From Rosistilla oblonga (GTDB lineage Bacteria > Planctomycetota > Planctomycetia > Pirellulales > Pirellulaceae): a stretch of DNA of 64,000 nucleotides. Shown here in pieces: positions 52,798 to 63,644 of this stretch (position 1 is its first letter; each line of letters starts with the position of its first letter). The stretch covers positions 248,001-312,000 of the forward strand of contig NZ_CP036292.1 in assembly GCF_007751715.1 (NCBI RefSeq). The letters are read 5' to 3'. The notes beneath the pieces are model-generated. The model saw only the letters and a list, made by a program, of their open reading frames with translations, did not search any database and was not told where the DNA came from. Both the position numbers and the translations under genes were made by a program.

Positions 52798-53865
52798 ATG
52801 CATTCAACACTCAAGCTCAATGCGCTTTTGTTTGCCGCGATCGTTGGCGTCACCGAACCTGCGGTTGCTGCTCGCCCCGCTTCGATTCAATTCGATCTCT
52901 CGCCAGTCGCTGCGGCGCAACCCGTTGTTCCCGACGAAGACGCGTTTGTCCCTCCCGGGCACCGTTGGGTCCGGGTGCGATTGGACATCTCGTCGATGAT
53001 CAATACCGCCGAACAAGCCAAGCCGCACGAATTCGTCTACCGCATCCAGTGCTCGTCGCTCGACAGCCGAGTCGTCGATTATTCGCCGCGGACTCAATTG
53101 GCCGCTTCGACAGTCGGCGGAATCCGCGTGGAACAGTCCGATGAGAAATCGAAAAGCCTCGGGCTGGCTCTGAAAGGTTCATATCTGAACTTGGTCGATG
53201 GAAGCAGTGGTGCGGACGTGGGATCGAAGGTCTGCAACAAGACGACGTTCGAGAAGGCCGCGCCGCAGGAGATTATGTATGCCAGCGGCACGATCGCTCG
53301 CGGCCAAGGCGTCTACTTCAAGCTTCGCGCCACGCCGGCTCAGGTGCTCGATGGGCAGAAGCCATTTACGATCACGCTGCAGGTGCCCGATAAGTGGCGC
53401 GGCGATCTGCTGTCGGTGCATCTCAGCGCGACCGAATCGCAGCGCAGTTTCGGCGCGTTGGATCGCGATACAGTGCAGTCGTCGCCCGCTCGTTTTCAGG
53501 TCGCTGTGTTCGACCAGTCCGATGACATCGCTCGTCGTTGGGCGTGGCAGCTAGCCGAGGCGGAGCAGCGGTTGCGTGAAAGTTCGCAGCAGTACGCAAG
53601 TTCGATTCGCGAGCGATCGCTGCCGACGATCTTCCATCACGTGGCGGCAGCGCTCGATGTGATCGAGCCGCGGATTTCGGAGGATTGGATGCAGCGTGCG
53701 TTGTATGGATCGATCGATCCCTATTTTGATAAGCAGATCCGCCAGTTGCCCGTCGCAGTGAAAGTTGCCGTGCTCGACTATGTCGATGCCAAGACGAACT
53801 TTCAGGGACTGGTTCGGTCGCAATCGCTTTCCCAGGAGGCGCGTTCGGGGCTGGCGGTCAAATAG
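52798..53865 (+). CDS. secreted protein of unknown function
   Basis: The product is 355 aa. ATG 52798 follows AAGGAGAATCTGCT. A signal peptide (KLNALLFAAIVGVTEPAVAA) is followed by beta-rich sequence (VRVRLDISSMIN, EFVYRIQCSSLDSRVVDYSP, KPFTITLQVPDKWRGDLLSVHL), then helices (ARRWAWQLAEAEQRLRESSQQ). No domain is recognised. Export is the only supported statement. A planctomycete-specific family is likely. Confidence 0.65.
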   Translation: MHSTLKLNALLFAAIVGVTEPAVAARPASIQFDLSPVAAAQPVVPDEDAFVPPGHRWVRVRLDISSMINTAEQAKPHEFVYRIQCSSLDSRVVDYSPRTQLAASTVGGIRVEQSDEKSKSLGLALKGSYLNLVDGSSGADVGSKVCNKTTFEKAAPQEIMYASGTIARGQGVYFKLRATPAQVLDGQKPFTITLQVPDKWRGDLLSVHLSATESQRSFGALDRDTVQSSPARFQVAVFDQSDDIARRWAWQLAEAEQRLRESSQQYASSIRERSLPTIFHHVAAALDVIEPRISEDWMQRALYGSIDPYFDKQIRQLPVAVKVAVLDYVDAKTNFQGLVRSQSLSQEARSGLAVK

Positions 53866-53960
53866 TTGACCGCAGGGATCTTTCCAGCTGCCCGGAGCAG
53901 GGATGCTCTGACATGAGTGTTGAAAGAGAAGGCGTTTTTAATACGCTTGGCAACACGTTT

Positions 53961-54269
53961 CTAATTGGCGCTGAATCCAAACGACAGGCTGTGCTCGCGG
54001 CCCAGTGGATTCTTTTGATATTGGCGGAAACATCCGCTGCACAAATCGTAGCGTCGACGCTGGTAGACATCTTCGCCGATCGTGTCGCTTTCGTCGTCTC
54101 CCAGTCGTTCCAAGATCTCATTTAATTCGAGCAGGTGATCGGTGTCGACGTCCTCGACAAAATCGGTTGGCGTGTCGAAGACCGCTTTGATCTCGACTTG
54201 AACGGAGTACCGGAGATCTTCGTTGGGTGTCAGCTCGCAATTGCAACGATCACACGTGTAATGAATCAT
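53961..54269 (-). CDS. zinc-ribbon-like protein of unknown function
   Basis: The product is 102 aa from ATG 54269, ten bases after AAGGA. Two cysteine pairs, YTCDRCNCEL near the start and YDLCSGCFRQY near residue 85, form a likely split zinc ribbon. Between them lies an acidic region (TDHLLELNEILERLGDDESD). Its role is unknown. Longer frames upstream are not supported. Confidence 0.72.
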   Translation of the reverse strand: MIHYTCDRCNCELTPNEDLRYSVQVEIKAVFDTPTDFVEDVDTDHLLELNEILERLGDDESDTIGEDVYQRRRYDLCSGCFRQYQKNPLGREHSLSFGFSAN

Positions 54270-54405
54270 TCGGCAGAGGTCCTTAACCGCGAGGAGAGAA
54301 GCAAGGTGTGGGATCGAGCGTGTCGTCCCTGAGGCGTGAGGCATGTTACCGGCGGTCGCTGTCGCGTGGCAATACAAAAAGCGGTTGCCTTGATCGAAAG
54401 TCGAT

Positions 54406-54951
54406 TCAAACGCAAACCCCAACGATGACGACCAATAGAATCATTATTCCGGCGCAGATTTTCCCAACCGTTCCCAACAGACGTCCCCAGAACGCAGCGT
54501 GACCGACGGGAATCGTCTCCTTCCACTGCTTGCCGCTCATCCATTCACCCAGCACCGCGCCGGCGGTTGCGCCGAGAGCGCCGAACAACAACGCGGCGAT
54601 GACGGTGCCGAAGATTGGAATCGGCAAGCCCAGCAGCGCTCCACCCATCGCGCCGACCATCGAACCCACCACGGCCATCACCGTCGCTCTTTTGCTGCCG
54701 CCGGCTTTCTTCGCTCCCAACGCCGCGGCGGCAAACTCCAGCACCTCTCCCAGGACGGCAAAACCGATCGCCGCGACCACTTCGGTCGTTCCCAGCGAGA
54801 TGCGTTGGCCGCTGGGGGCGACCAGGAAGTAGACGACCACCAGAGCTGCGGCGATCCAGTTTCCCGGCAGCGTGACGAAGTTGCTGCCCCACGCCACCGT
54901 GGTCAACAGGATCAAACCAATCGGCCAAATTAAGTGCCACCAAGCTTCCAT
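54406..54951 (-). CDS. DUF456-domain membrane protein
   Basis: The product is 181 aa from ATG 54951. Several Gly/Ala-rich membrane segments are visible: LIWPIGLILLTTVAWGSNFVTLPG, IAAALVVVYFLVAP, then the family-typical glycine-rich repeat VMAVVGSMVGAMGGALLGLPIPIFGTVIAALLFGALGATAGAVLGE and a last helix AGIMILLVVIVGVCV. This is the DUF456 architecture. Function is unknown; it is an inner-membrane protein. Confidence 0.85.
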   Translation of the reverse strand: MEAWWHLIWPIGLILLTTVAWGSNFVTLPGNWIAAALVVVYFLVAPSGQRISLGTTEVVAAIGFAVLGEVLEFAAAALGAKKAGGSKRATVMAVVGSMVGAMGGALLGLPIPIFGTVIAALLFGALGATAGAVLGEWMSGKQWKETIPVGHAAFWGRLLGTVGKICAGIMILLVVIVGVCV

Positions 54952-55321
54952 GTGTCGATTCTCTTCCGATTTTCGCGTTGTTTCTGTCGGTTGTGCCGTT
55001 GGGGCAGCGAACCCTTGGCGGGGCGAGCGGTCCTTGTTTTCGGCTTTCTTAAGATTTGTTGAAAACCGGTTCCGCGCGGCTGCCAGGGCCTGTGAATTGG
55101 TGGTCGCACAATCAACCAAAGGTTAGAATAGGTGCGAAGACACACCCGTCATTGTTCAGACCTTGAGCAATGATGCTTGACAATTGGCCCCGGACGTTTG
55201 GAACCGCAGCGCTGCAATAGACATATTTAATCATACCCTGCAAGCTGACCATTCCTGACATCCACAATTTGCGGACCTTGCCTTCATTAGGATCAGGTTT
55301 GCATGGAGGACGATACAAAGA
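54952..55321. other. divergent intergenic region between DUF456 and HNH genes
   Basis: 370 bases without a gene. Divergent promoters for both neighbours must lie here. TTGACA occurs at about 55178 and TATTTAAT at about 55225, but their spacing is too long for a standard promoter. GGAGG precedes the HNH start. Confidence 0.45.
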
Positions 55322-55930
55322 ATGTCTACTTCGTCAGTTCTTGATTCAAGTGTGCTGATTCTAAATCGCTTTTATATGGCGATCCGTGTCGTCTCGGTGC
55401 GACGGGGCTTCACGTTGTTATATCGCCAGTGTGCTGAAGTCATCACGTTGGAAGATGAACAATATACCAGCTACGATTTCACTTCATGGTGTGAGTTGAG
55501 TCAATTGACTTCGCTCGAAAAGCAACCTGGCGAAGACTACATCAAAGCCGTCGGTTTCGATCTTCGCGTCCCGCGGATTTGTCGCTTGACGCGATTCGAT
55601 CGCTTGCCGGTGCAATCGGTGCGGTTCAATCGTAAAAACTTATTTGCTCGCGATAGTCACCGTTGCCAATACTGTGGCCAGGACAAACCGTCGAACCAGT
55701 TGAGCGTCGACCATGTGGTGCCACGCAGTCATGGCGGCAAGACGACTTGGGAGAATGTCGTCTGTTGTTGTCTGCGGTGTAATTCTCGCAAGGGCGGGCG
55801 GACGCCGTCGCAGGCGAACATGAACCTGCTGACGACGCCGATCAAACCGAAGTTCAATCCGGTGTTGACCCAGCCGATCGTCGATCCGCGGTACGAATGT
55901 TGGAAGACGTTTTTACCCGCGGCGGGTTAG
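55322..55930 (+). CDS. HNH endonuclease family protein
   Basis: The product is 202 aa. The C-terminal half has the HNH core: RCQYCGQDKPSNQLSVDHVVPRS, then WENVVCCCLRCNSRKGGRTP, giving the two CxxC zinc pairs and the H-N-H residues. The N-terminal half (LNRFYMAIRVVSVRRGFTLLY, VITLEDEQYTSYDF) is typical of the stand-alone HNH type found in many bacteria, whose target is unknown. It could be DNA repair or restriction-like. No mobile element is adjacent. Confidence 0.87.
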   Translation: MSTSSVLDSSVLILNRFYMAIRVVSVRRGFTLLYRQCAEVITLEDEQYTSYDFTSWCELSQLTSLEKQPGEDYIKAVGFDLRVPRICRLTRFDRLPVQSVRFNRKNLFARDSHRCQYCGQDKPSNQLSVDHVVPRSHGGKTTWENVVCCCLRCNSRKGGRTPSQANMNLLTTPIKPKFNPVLTQPIVDPRYECWKTFLPAAG

Positions 55931-55966
55931 TCTTGGGCGAGATCGATGGCTTGCTTGGCAGCTATC

Positions 55967-56728
55967 TTAGCGCAGCTGCCAGAGGATCGTCCCGATGCCC
56001 ATCGGGATGCACCACCAAGCGAAGAGATGCAGTCGTCCGCGGCGGCTCCACGCGATCAACCATCGCAGCGCGAAGATCCCCACCAAGAATGCGACCACGG
56101 CGCCGACTAGCAGCGGTGCCATGCGGTCCATCGTGAGATCGGATTGGGCGAGGTCTTTCATCTCAAGCACCGTAGCGCCCAGGATCGCGGGGATCGCCAG
56201 CAGGAACGAAAACGTGACGGCGTCTTCGTTGCTCAGTCCCAGCATCCGGCCGCCGACGATCGTCGACCCGCTGCGGCTGATCCCTGGCATCAAGGCGAAA
56301 GCCTGGAAGGTGCCGATCTCAAACGCCTTTCGCCACGATAGCGATTGGTAGGTTGCGTCGCGCGTCGGCAGGTATTTCAGCAGCAATAGAAGGCCGCCGG
56401 TCACCAACAGCATGCATCCCGCGATCAACGGGCTTTCCAGCAAGTGTTTGAACTGTGTCTTGATGATCACGCCTGCGATGCCGGCGGGGATCGTGCCGAT
56501 AACCAGTAGGGGGATCACCCGTCGGTCGCTGGTCAGCATATCGAGGATTCGTCGCCAATAGACGACAAGAATCGAGGCAAGTGTACCGGCGTGAAGTACG
56601 ATGTTCACGGTAGCGGACTCTTCAGTAATTCCTAATAATTCGCCGAAGATCACCAGATGTCCCGACGAACTGATCGGCAGGAATTCGGCGATCCCTTGGA
56701 TAACCGCTAATAAAACCATTTCCCACAT
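55967..56728 (-). CDS. uppP: undecaprenyl-diphosphatase UppP/BacA
   Basis: The product is 253 aa with about eight membrane segments. The two catalytic regions are intact: GIAEFLPISSSGHLVIFG near the N-terminus and MPGISRSGSTIVGG in the middle. It removes a phosphate from undecaprenyl diphosphate so that the lipid carrier can be re-used in cell-wall and glycan synthesis. It is divergent, across 111 bases, from a DUF368 membrane protein that belongs to the same recycling step. Confidence 0.95.
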   Translation of the reverse strand: MWEMVLLAVIQGIAEFLPISSSGHLVIFGELLGITEESATVNIVLHAGTLASILVVYWRRILDMLTSDRRVIPLLVIGTIPAGIAGVIIKTQFKHLLESPLIAGCMLLVTGGLLLLLKYLPTRDATYQSLSWRKAFEIGTFQAFALMPGISRSGSTIVGGRMLGLSNEDAVTFSFLLAIPAILGATVLEMKDLAQSDLTMDRMAPLLVGAVVAFLVGIFALRWLIAWSRRGRLHLFAWWCIPMGIGTILWQLR

Positions 56729-56839
56729 CGTCAGTTCGTCCGTTCGGGGGCGTTGCTCGCGTTGGTGGCGCGGTGAAGCATCTCTTGTGGAGGTGCGGAA
56801 ATATCTTGAACCACTCTCTGTTAGAAGGCTTATCGACCG

Positions 56840-57823
56840 ATGATTCCGCGGAACCCAGGAACGATTGCTGGTGATCTACTAAATTTTGCCAGAGGTTTCT
56901 GCATGGGGGCCGCCGATAGCGTCCCGGGGGTCAGCGGAGGAACGGTCGCGCTGATTTTAGGGCACTATCATCAGCTTGTCGCGGCGATCAGTCATTTCGA
57001 TCGCGAGGCGCTTTCGCTGGCATTGGCGGGCAAGTGGCGTCGGTTGGCCGAACACATCGACCTGCGGTTTCTGATCGCGTTGGGGTTGGGCGTCGGGATC
57101 GCCATCGTCTCGCTGGCCAGTCTGCTGCACTGGTTGCTGGAGAACCGCCTGCCGGGAACGCTAGCGGTCTTCATGGGATTGATCGTGGCGAGCATCTGGA
57201 TCGTTGCTCGCCAGATCCAACGCTGGAGTGCAACCGCTTGGGTGGCAGTCTTGCTGGGAACCGCTGTTGGATATCTGATTAGTTCGCTCTCGCCGTTAGC
57301 TGGCGAACCGGGCTTGCTCTATCTCTTCTTTTCCGGCGTGATCGCGATCACCGCCATGATCTTGCCCGGGATCAGCGGCTCGTTTGTGCTTGTTCTGTTG
57401 GGTGTGTATCACCATGTGATCGGGCTGGTGAAAGCATTGCCGCGCGGTGAGCTCACGCTGGAGGGCTTGATTCAGATCATCGTCTTTGCATCGGGCTGTG
57501 CGATCGGTTTAGCCGCTTTCTCGCGGGTCCTGCGGTGGCTGCTGGAACATTATCAAAATGTGACCTTTGCCTGCCTGCTTGGCTTGATGATCGGTAGCTT
57601 GAAAAGAGTCTGGCCGTTGCAGCAGCCGACTGCGGAGACGGCGGCCGAGAAATTCTCTCATCGTGTGTTCGAATTGGTTCCCATCAGCGAATGGGCTCAG
57701 CCTCTGTGGCCGTTGTTATTGTTGGGCATTGGGGCTGCGTCATTTGTACTAGCTGCCGAAGCGATCGCAGTTCGTATGTATACGCCCCGTGATGTGGATG
57801 CCAAGTTGAATGAAGGTGCGTGA
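56840..57823 (+). CDS. DUF368 membrane protein, probable undecaprenyl-phosphate flippase (PopT-like)
   Basis: The product is 327 aa with about nine membrane segments. The N-terminal signature GFCMGAADSVPGVSGGTVALILGHY and the internal related motif MILPGISGSFVLVLLGVYHHV mark DUF368. Members of this family (PopT) have been shown in other bacteria to recycle undecaprenyl phosphate across the membrane. Its divergent neighbour is uppP, which makes that substrate, so the link is coherent. A direct repeat of the PGxSG motif suggests an internal duplication. Confidence 0.9.
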   Translation: MIPRNPGTIAGDLLNFARGFCMGAADSVPGVSGGTVALILGHYHQLVAAISHFDREALSLALAGKWRRLAEHIDLRFLIALGLGVGIAIVSLASLLHWLLENRLPGTLAVFMGLIVASIWIVARQIQRWSATAWVAVLLGTAVGYLISSLSPLAGEPGLLYLFFSGVIAITAMILPGISGSFVLVLLGVYHHVIGLVKALPRGELTLEGLIQIIVFASGCAIGLAAFSRVLRWLLEHYQNVTFACLLGLMIGSLKRVWPLQQPTAETAAEKFSHRVFELVPISEWAQPLWPLLLLGIGAASFVLAAEAIAVRMYTPRDVDAKLNEGA

Positions 57824-57920
57824 CATTAGTACACTTCTTTGGCGTCGACGTTGTGTGATAACAGCCGTCATAACTCCTATGACTGTTGAATTATCATCAA
57901 TAAACGTGCTCTTTTAGATT

Positions 57921-57954
57921 GCAGCTTTCTATACGGGCGTATAGGATAAGCTGC
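57921..57954. promoter_or_regulatory. nested palindrome upstream of lexA, candidate LexA operator
   Basis: CTATACG-GG-CGTATAG (57929-57944) is a perfect 7-bp inverted repeat with two central bases. Outer arms GCAGCTT (57921) and AAGCTGC (57948) extend it. It lies about 70 bases before the lexA start, where LexA autoregulates in other bacteria. The sequence is not the E. coli or B. subtilis LexA box. A regulatory link is inferred. Confidence 0.55.
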
Positions 57955-58021
57955 GGATTTATAAGTGTACACAAGATGCCGCCATGCTTAGCCTTTGGGC
58001 TTTGCGTTTGCGAGGGGAACG

Positions 58022-58624
58022 ATGGCTATTTCGACCCGGCTGACGACGCGACAACAGACCGTTTATGACATGATCCGCGACAAGATTGTGTTGCGTGGTT
58101 ATGGACCAACGGTTCGCGAGATTGGAGAACATTTCGACATCAAATCGCCCAATGGCGTGATGTGTCATCTGAAGGCGTTGGAACGGAAAGGTCTGATCCG
58201 TCGCAGTCCCAATAAATCCCGCGCGATCGAATTGACCAACGATGCCGATCGTTCCGCGAAGAGTATGCCGATGGCTGGCCAAGTGATGGCAGGCAGCGGC
58301 ACGCTAACCTTTGAGAAGGCCGAGCGTAAAGACCTCAGCGATATGTTCTACGGCGAGGATCGCTTCCTGTTGGAGGTCTCTGGCGATTCGATGGTCGATG
58401 CTCACATCACCGACGGCGACATGGTCGTTGTGCAAAAACAAGATCATGCCCAGGCTGGGCAGATGGTCGTCGCCCAGACCACGCAAGGTGATGTCACGCT
58501 GAAGTACTGGTATCCCGAAGAGGGACGCATCCGGTTGCAGCCGGCAAATCGCGAAATGGAACCGATCTACGTTCGCGAAGCGACCGTGATTGGCATTGTC
58601 GTCGGCGTTGTCCGCTCGGTCTGA
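58022..58624 (+). CDS. lexA: LexA repressor
   Basis: The product is 200 aa. ATG 58022 follows GAGGGG by six bases. The winged-helix N-terminus (LTTRQQTVYDMIRDKIVLRGYGPTVREIG) binds DNA. The C-terminal S24 peptidase domain has S123 in EVSGDSMVDAHI and K161 in GDVTLKYWY as the Ser-Lys dyad. The self-cleavage site fits A90-G91 (QVMAGSG). It represses the SOS genes until RecA-stimulated self-cleavage. A palindrome upstream may be its own operator. Confidence 0.97.
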   Translation: MAISTRLTTRQQTVYDMIRDKIVLRGYGPTVREIGEHFDIKSPNGVMCHLKALERKGLIRRSPNKSRAIELTNDADRSAKSMPMAGQVMAGSGTLTFEKAERKDLSDMFYGEDRFLLEVSGDSMVDAHITDGDMVVVQKQDHAQAGQMVVAQTTQGDVTLKYWYPEEGRIRLQPANREMEPIYVREATVIGIVVGVVRSV

Positions 58625-58780
58625 GCGGTTCGGAAAGACTTAGGGCCTTCCCGGCCACGCCAGCAGACGATCGCCGTTCTTTACGCCGATCCGATTTGCC
58701 TCGGTTGGCTGGCCTCTAATGAGTGCAGCTGCATTCCGCAAAGGCTCGATCTGAGCCCAAAGCAATTCGCTGCAGCCGAC

Positions 58781-58993
58781 TTAGCCAACCGGAGTTGCAT
58801 CGAGATTCAGCGCTTCTAGCAGGGCATCGAATCGACGCGCCGCTTCGACGTGTCGCTCGACCCGCTCTTCAGCGGACCAGTTCGATCGGATGGCACTTAC
58901 GCGGCCAGCAATCTCAAAATCAGACAAAGTTGTATCGGAATGAGACTCGGCGATACGCGAGGTTCGGCTGTTTAGCAAAGTTGATGTCGCCAT
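58781..58993 (-). CDS. small protein of unknown function, 70 aa
   Basis: ATG 58993 lies after a very strong AGGAGGAA. The product is 70 aa, acidic and helical (DFEIAGRVSAIRSNWSAEERVERHVEAARRFDALLEALNL). No family is recognised. The Shine-Dalgarno site is the main support. The longer frame upstream (to 59290) is Arg/Lys-rich and not supported. The AERxERHxEAxRRFDxLL part could be a short coiled coil. Confidence 0.6.
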   Translation of the reverse strand: MATSTLLNSRTSRIAESHSDTTLSDFEIAGRVSAIRSNWSAEERVERHVEAARRFDALLEALNLDATPVG

Positions 58994-59261
58994 GGATGAT
59001 TCCTCCTGAATGGTAAACTTTTCAAACGCCAGAGGCTGCTGGCAATTTCCGAAAGATGCGAACTTGTTGCCTGAGCGCCAAATCTCGATCAATCGTTTAA
59101 TCTGATGCCAACTAAAGCAATTGGCGTGCCAGTCGGCGGAAAAGTGAGGAAATAGTCGCTGGTGGCGACGTAGTTTGTTTTCCTCCCAGGAGTTAGGGCG
59201 TTTTTTGGCGAGCTTGTTTCGCGGCCGGGCGATCGGCGGAGTTGAAAAAAGTACCGAGCTG

Positions 59262-59705
59262 CTACCCGATCTTCCATTCTTGTCGTTCAAAGCTCTGTAA
59301 CGAGAGCAGTTCCCCCGACTGTAAAAGCTGCACGCTTGGCGATCTCGATTTGTCGCTCGACAGGACGTCGATCAATTCCTGCCAGGTTGCGTGGTCGGAG
59401 GTTCCTTGCAGTTGCACATATTGCACCTGTCCGTTGGCGTCGTAGATCATCCCGTCGATATGCAGCGGCGGTGCAGGGCCGCGGTGGACGAACGATCCGT
59501 CGAGTTCCAGATGCGTGCGCGGCAAGCGTTCCAGTCGCTCGCAGAGCTGCTCAAAGGAACCGCCCAGCGGACTTAGAGGGGCCGTGTTTGCGGTCGGGCC
59601 CGCGGCAGGTGCGTTGGTTTCCGGCGGATCGGATTCCCCGGACCGCTGGGGGCCATGCAGGTTGATGTTGAACGATCGCAGCGTCGCCGGCGATGCCTTG
59701 CTCAT
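59262..59705 (-). CDS. hypothetical protein, 147 aa
   Basis: The product is 147 aa from 59705 (MSKASPATLRSFNINLHG). The N-terminal 45 residues are Pro/Ala/Gly-rich. The rest has beta strands (HLELDGSFVHRG, LHIDGMIYDANGQVQYVQLQG) and a helix (TWQELIDVL). No domain is recognised. It lies after the clpC terminator in the same direction, so it has its own promoter or is read through. Confidence 0.55.
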   Translation of the reverse strand: MSKASPATLRSFNINLHGPQRSGESDPPETNAPAAGPTANTAPLSPLGGSFEQLCERLERLPRTHLELDGSFVHRGPAPPLHIDGMIYDANGQVQYVQLQGTSDHATWQELIDVLSSDKSRSPSVQLLQSGELLSLQSFERQEWKIG

Positions 59706-59737
59706 GACGATGGCTTGGTGGCAAAAGGAGATGGGGT

Positions 59738-59781
59738 AAAAAACAAACGGCTTGGAGATCGGTTTTGATCTCCAAGCCGTT
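59738..59781 (-). terminator. intrinsic terminator of clpC
   Basis: A perfect 15-bp stem AACGGCTTGGAGATC/GATCTCCAAGCCGTT with a six-base loop, followed on the minus strand by TG and a T-run. It is one of the strongest hairpins in the window. Confidence 0.95.
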
Positions 59782-59846
59782 AATCATTTCAATTGGCCCG
59801 AGCGGGCAAAGAGGTTCTGCGGTTTGCCGTTTCCGGCTAGCCGAGC

Positions 59847-62414
<2,568 letters not shown>

Positions 62415-62772
62415 TCTTGGACCCTCTGGATCGTGGTCGCACTTAGTGCGATCAGCCGTTGCATGGATGCGTTTGCTGAAAGCGTTTCCTGAAACAATCG
62501 ACCGCCGTGCAGCGGGCGATTGATCCTAAATAAATTATGAGCCGCGTCGGGCAGGGCTGCCGATTTGGCGATTTCTTAGCAATACCGTGTAGCTGTGCAA
62601 AAAATACGCCGCAGCGACGGCTCGGGGGCGAGATCCCGCTCCCAAGCTGGCGACTTCAGGGGGGCTGGCCGCCATCCGTTACCGGCTAAATCGATTCTAC
62701 CGTTTTCCTGACTCAGCGGGGATAGGAGGTGATTGTCTGATTTGCCATATCTGCCAGTTCTGTCGCGCATGC
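62415..62772. other. intergenic upstream of clpC
   Basis: 358 bases without a convincing gene. It must hold the clpC promoter. AGGAGGTGATT at 62724 is a striking ribosome-site-like sequence on the plus strand, but the only start after it (TTG 62733) is too close and the frame is antisense to a real gene. I could not find a CIRCE hairpin. Confidence 0.5.
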
Positions 62773-63483
62773 TCAACTTGACTTCCCTTCGGCGGTTGCC
62801 ATCTGGGGCGATTCTGCCACTTCGGCAGTCGGATCGCTTGGTCGATTTTCTTCTGTCGAACTGGACGCTTTGGCAGCATCCGCGGTCTGGCTTCCCTCGG
62901 AATCCGCTGGCGACTCCGATTCTTCTTCAGTCTCGGAATCTTCCTGTTGGGCCACCAAGTCGTCGACCATCCGCTTCAGTCGACGCTCCTCGATATCGCG
63001 TTCCAGCCACCATGCGTCCCCCGTTTCGAGTGCCGCCAAAGCGTCGAGCGTTTGGGCGGCCGCTGCAAAACGATCGGTCTTACGGTAGACGCTCGCTAGC
63101 AAAAGCAGCGACAGCGCGTCCCGCGGGTCGACCTCCAAGCAATGCACTAACAAAGCTTCGGCTTCAAACCATCGACCCTTCAAAAATTCTGTCCGGGCGG
63201 CGTCGTATCGGTCTTCTTCGCCCGAGGCGTGCCGCGGTGCTAGCAACATCGGCAAGCCGCGAACCGCCCGTACGAACAGCACCACCCAGATCCCCACAAA
63301 CGCCCAACAAACCGAACGAACCATCAACGGTTCGAGCCACTGGGGATAAATGAACCGCGACACCAGCAATGTATTGATAGCAATCGCGAAACAGATCGCC
63401 GCCGGCAGGCCGCTCATCCGTCCGCGAAACCAGATCTCCGGGAGGCCTGGCCACATACAATAGACATAGTGAGACAACGGCAT
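62773..63483 (-). CDS. TPR-type membrane protein of unknown function
   Basis: The product is 236 aa. Two or three N-terminal membrane segments (LPAAICFAIAINTLLVSRFIY, SVCWAFVGIWVVLFVRAVRG) precede TPR-like helices (RYDAARTEFLKGRWFEAEALLVHCLEVDPRDALSLLLLASVY RKTDRFAAAAQTLDAL). An acidic Ser/Glu-rich low-complexity tail follows (~160-236). It is probably a membrane-anchored scaffold. No partner is adjacent. Confidence 0.72.
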   Translation of the reverse strand: MPLSHYVYCMWPGLPEIWFRGRMSGLPAAICFAIAINTLLVSRFIYPQWLEPLMVRSVCWAFVGIWVVLFVRAVRGLPMLLAPRHASGEEDRYDAARTEFLKGRWFEAEALLVHCLEVDPRDALSLLLLASVYRKTDRFAAAAQTLDALAALETGDAWWLERDIEERRLKRMVDDLVAQQEDSETEEESESPADSEGSQTADAAKASSSTEENRPSDPTAEVAESPQMATAEGKSS

Positions 63484-63644
63484 CGTGCAATTATTTCGCT
63501 TGGTGAGGAAATGCTTCTGCGCGGGGTGATTCTAAGAAGAAACCGGCCGTGGGGCCTAGAGCGGATTTTGCCAGCATTTCCATTTCGCGCAGGTCGCTGC
63601 GGAGATTCTCACCGCGGTGATCGCGAGCCTGCCAAGCTGAACGA

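Noticed and set aside
62724-63353. plus-strand frame from TTG 62733 after AGGAGGTGATT
   Set aside because: The start is almost on top of the Shine-Dalgarno-like sequence. The frame is antisense to the TPR gene and its translation is Pro/Arg-rich without a domain.
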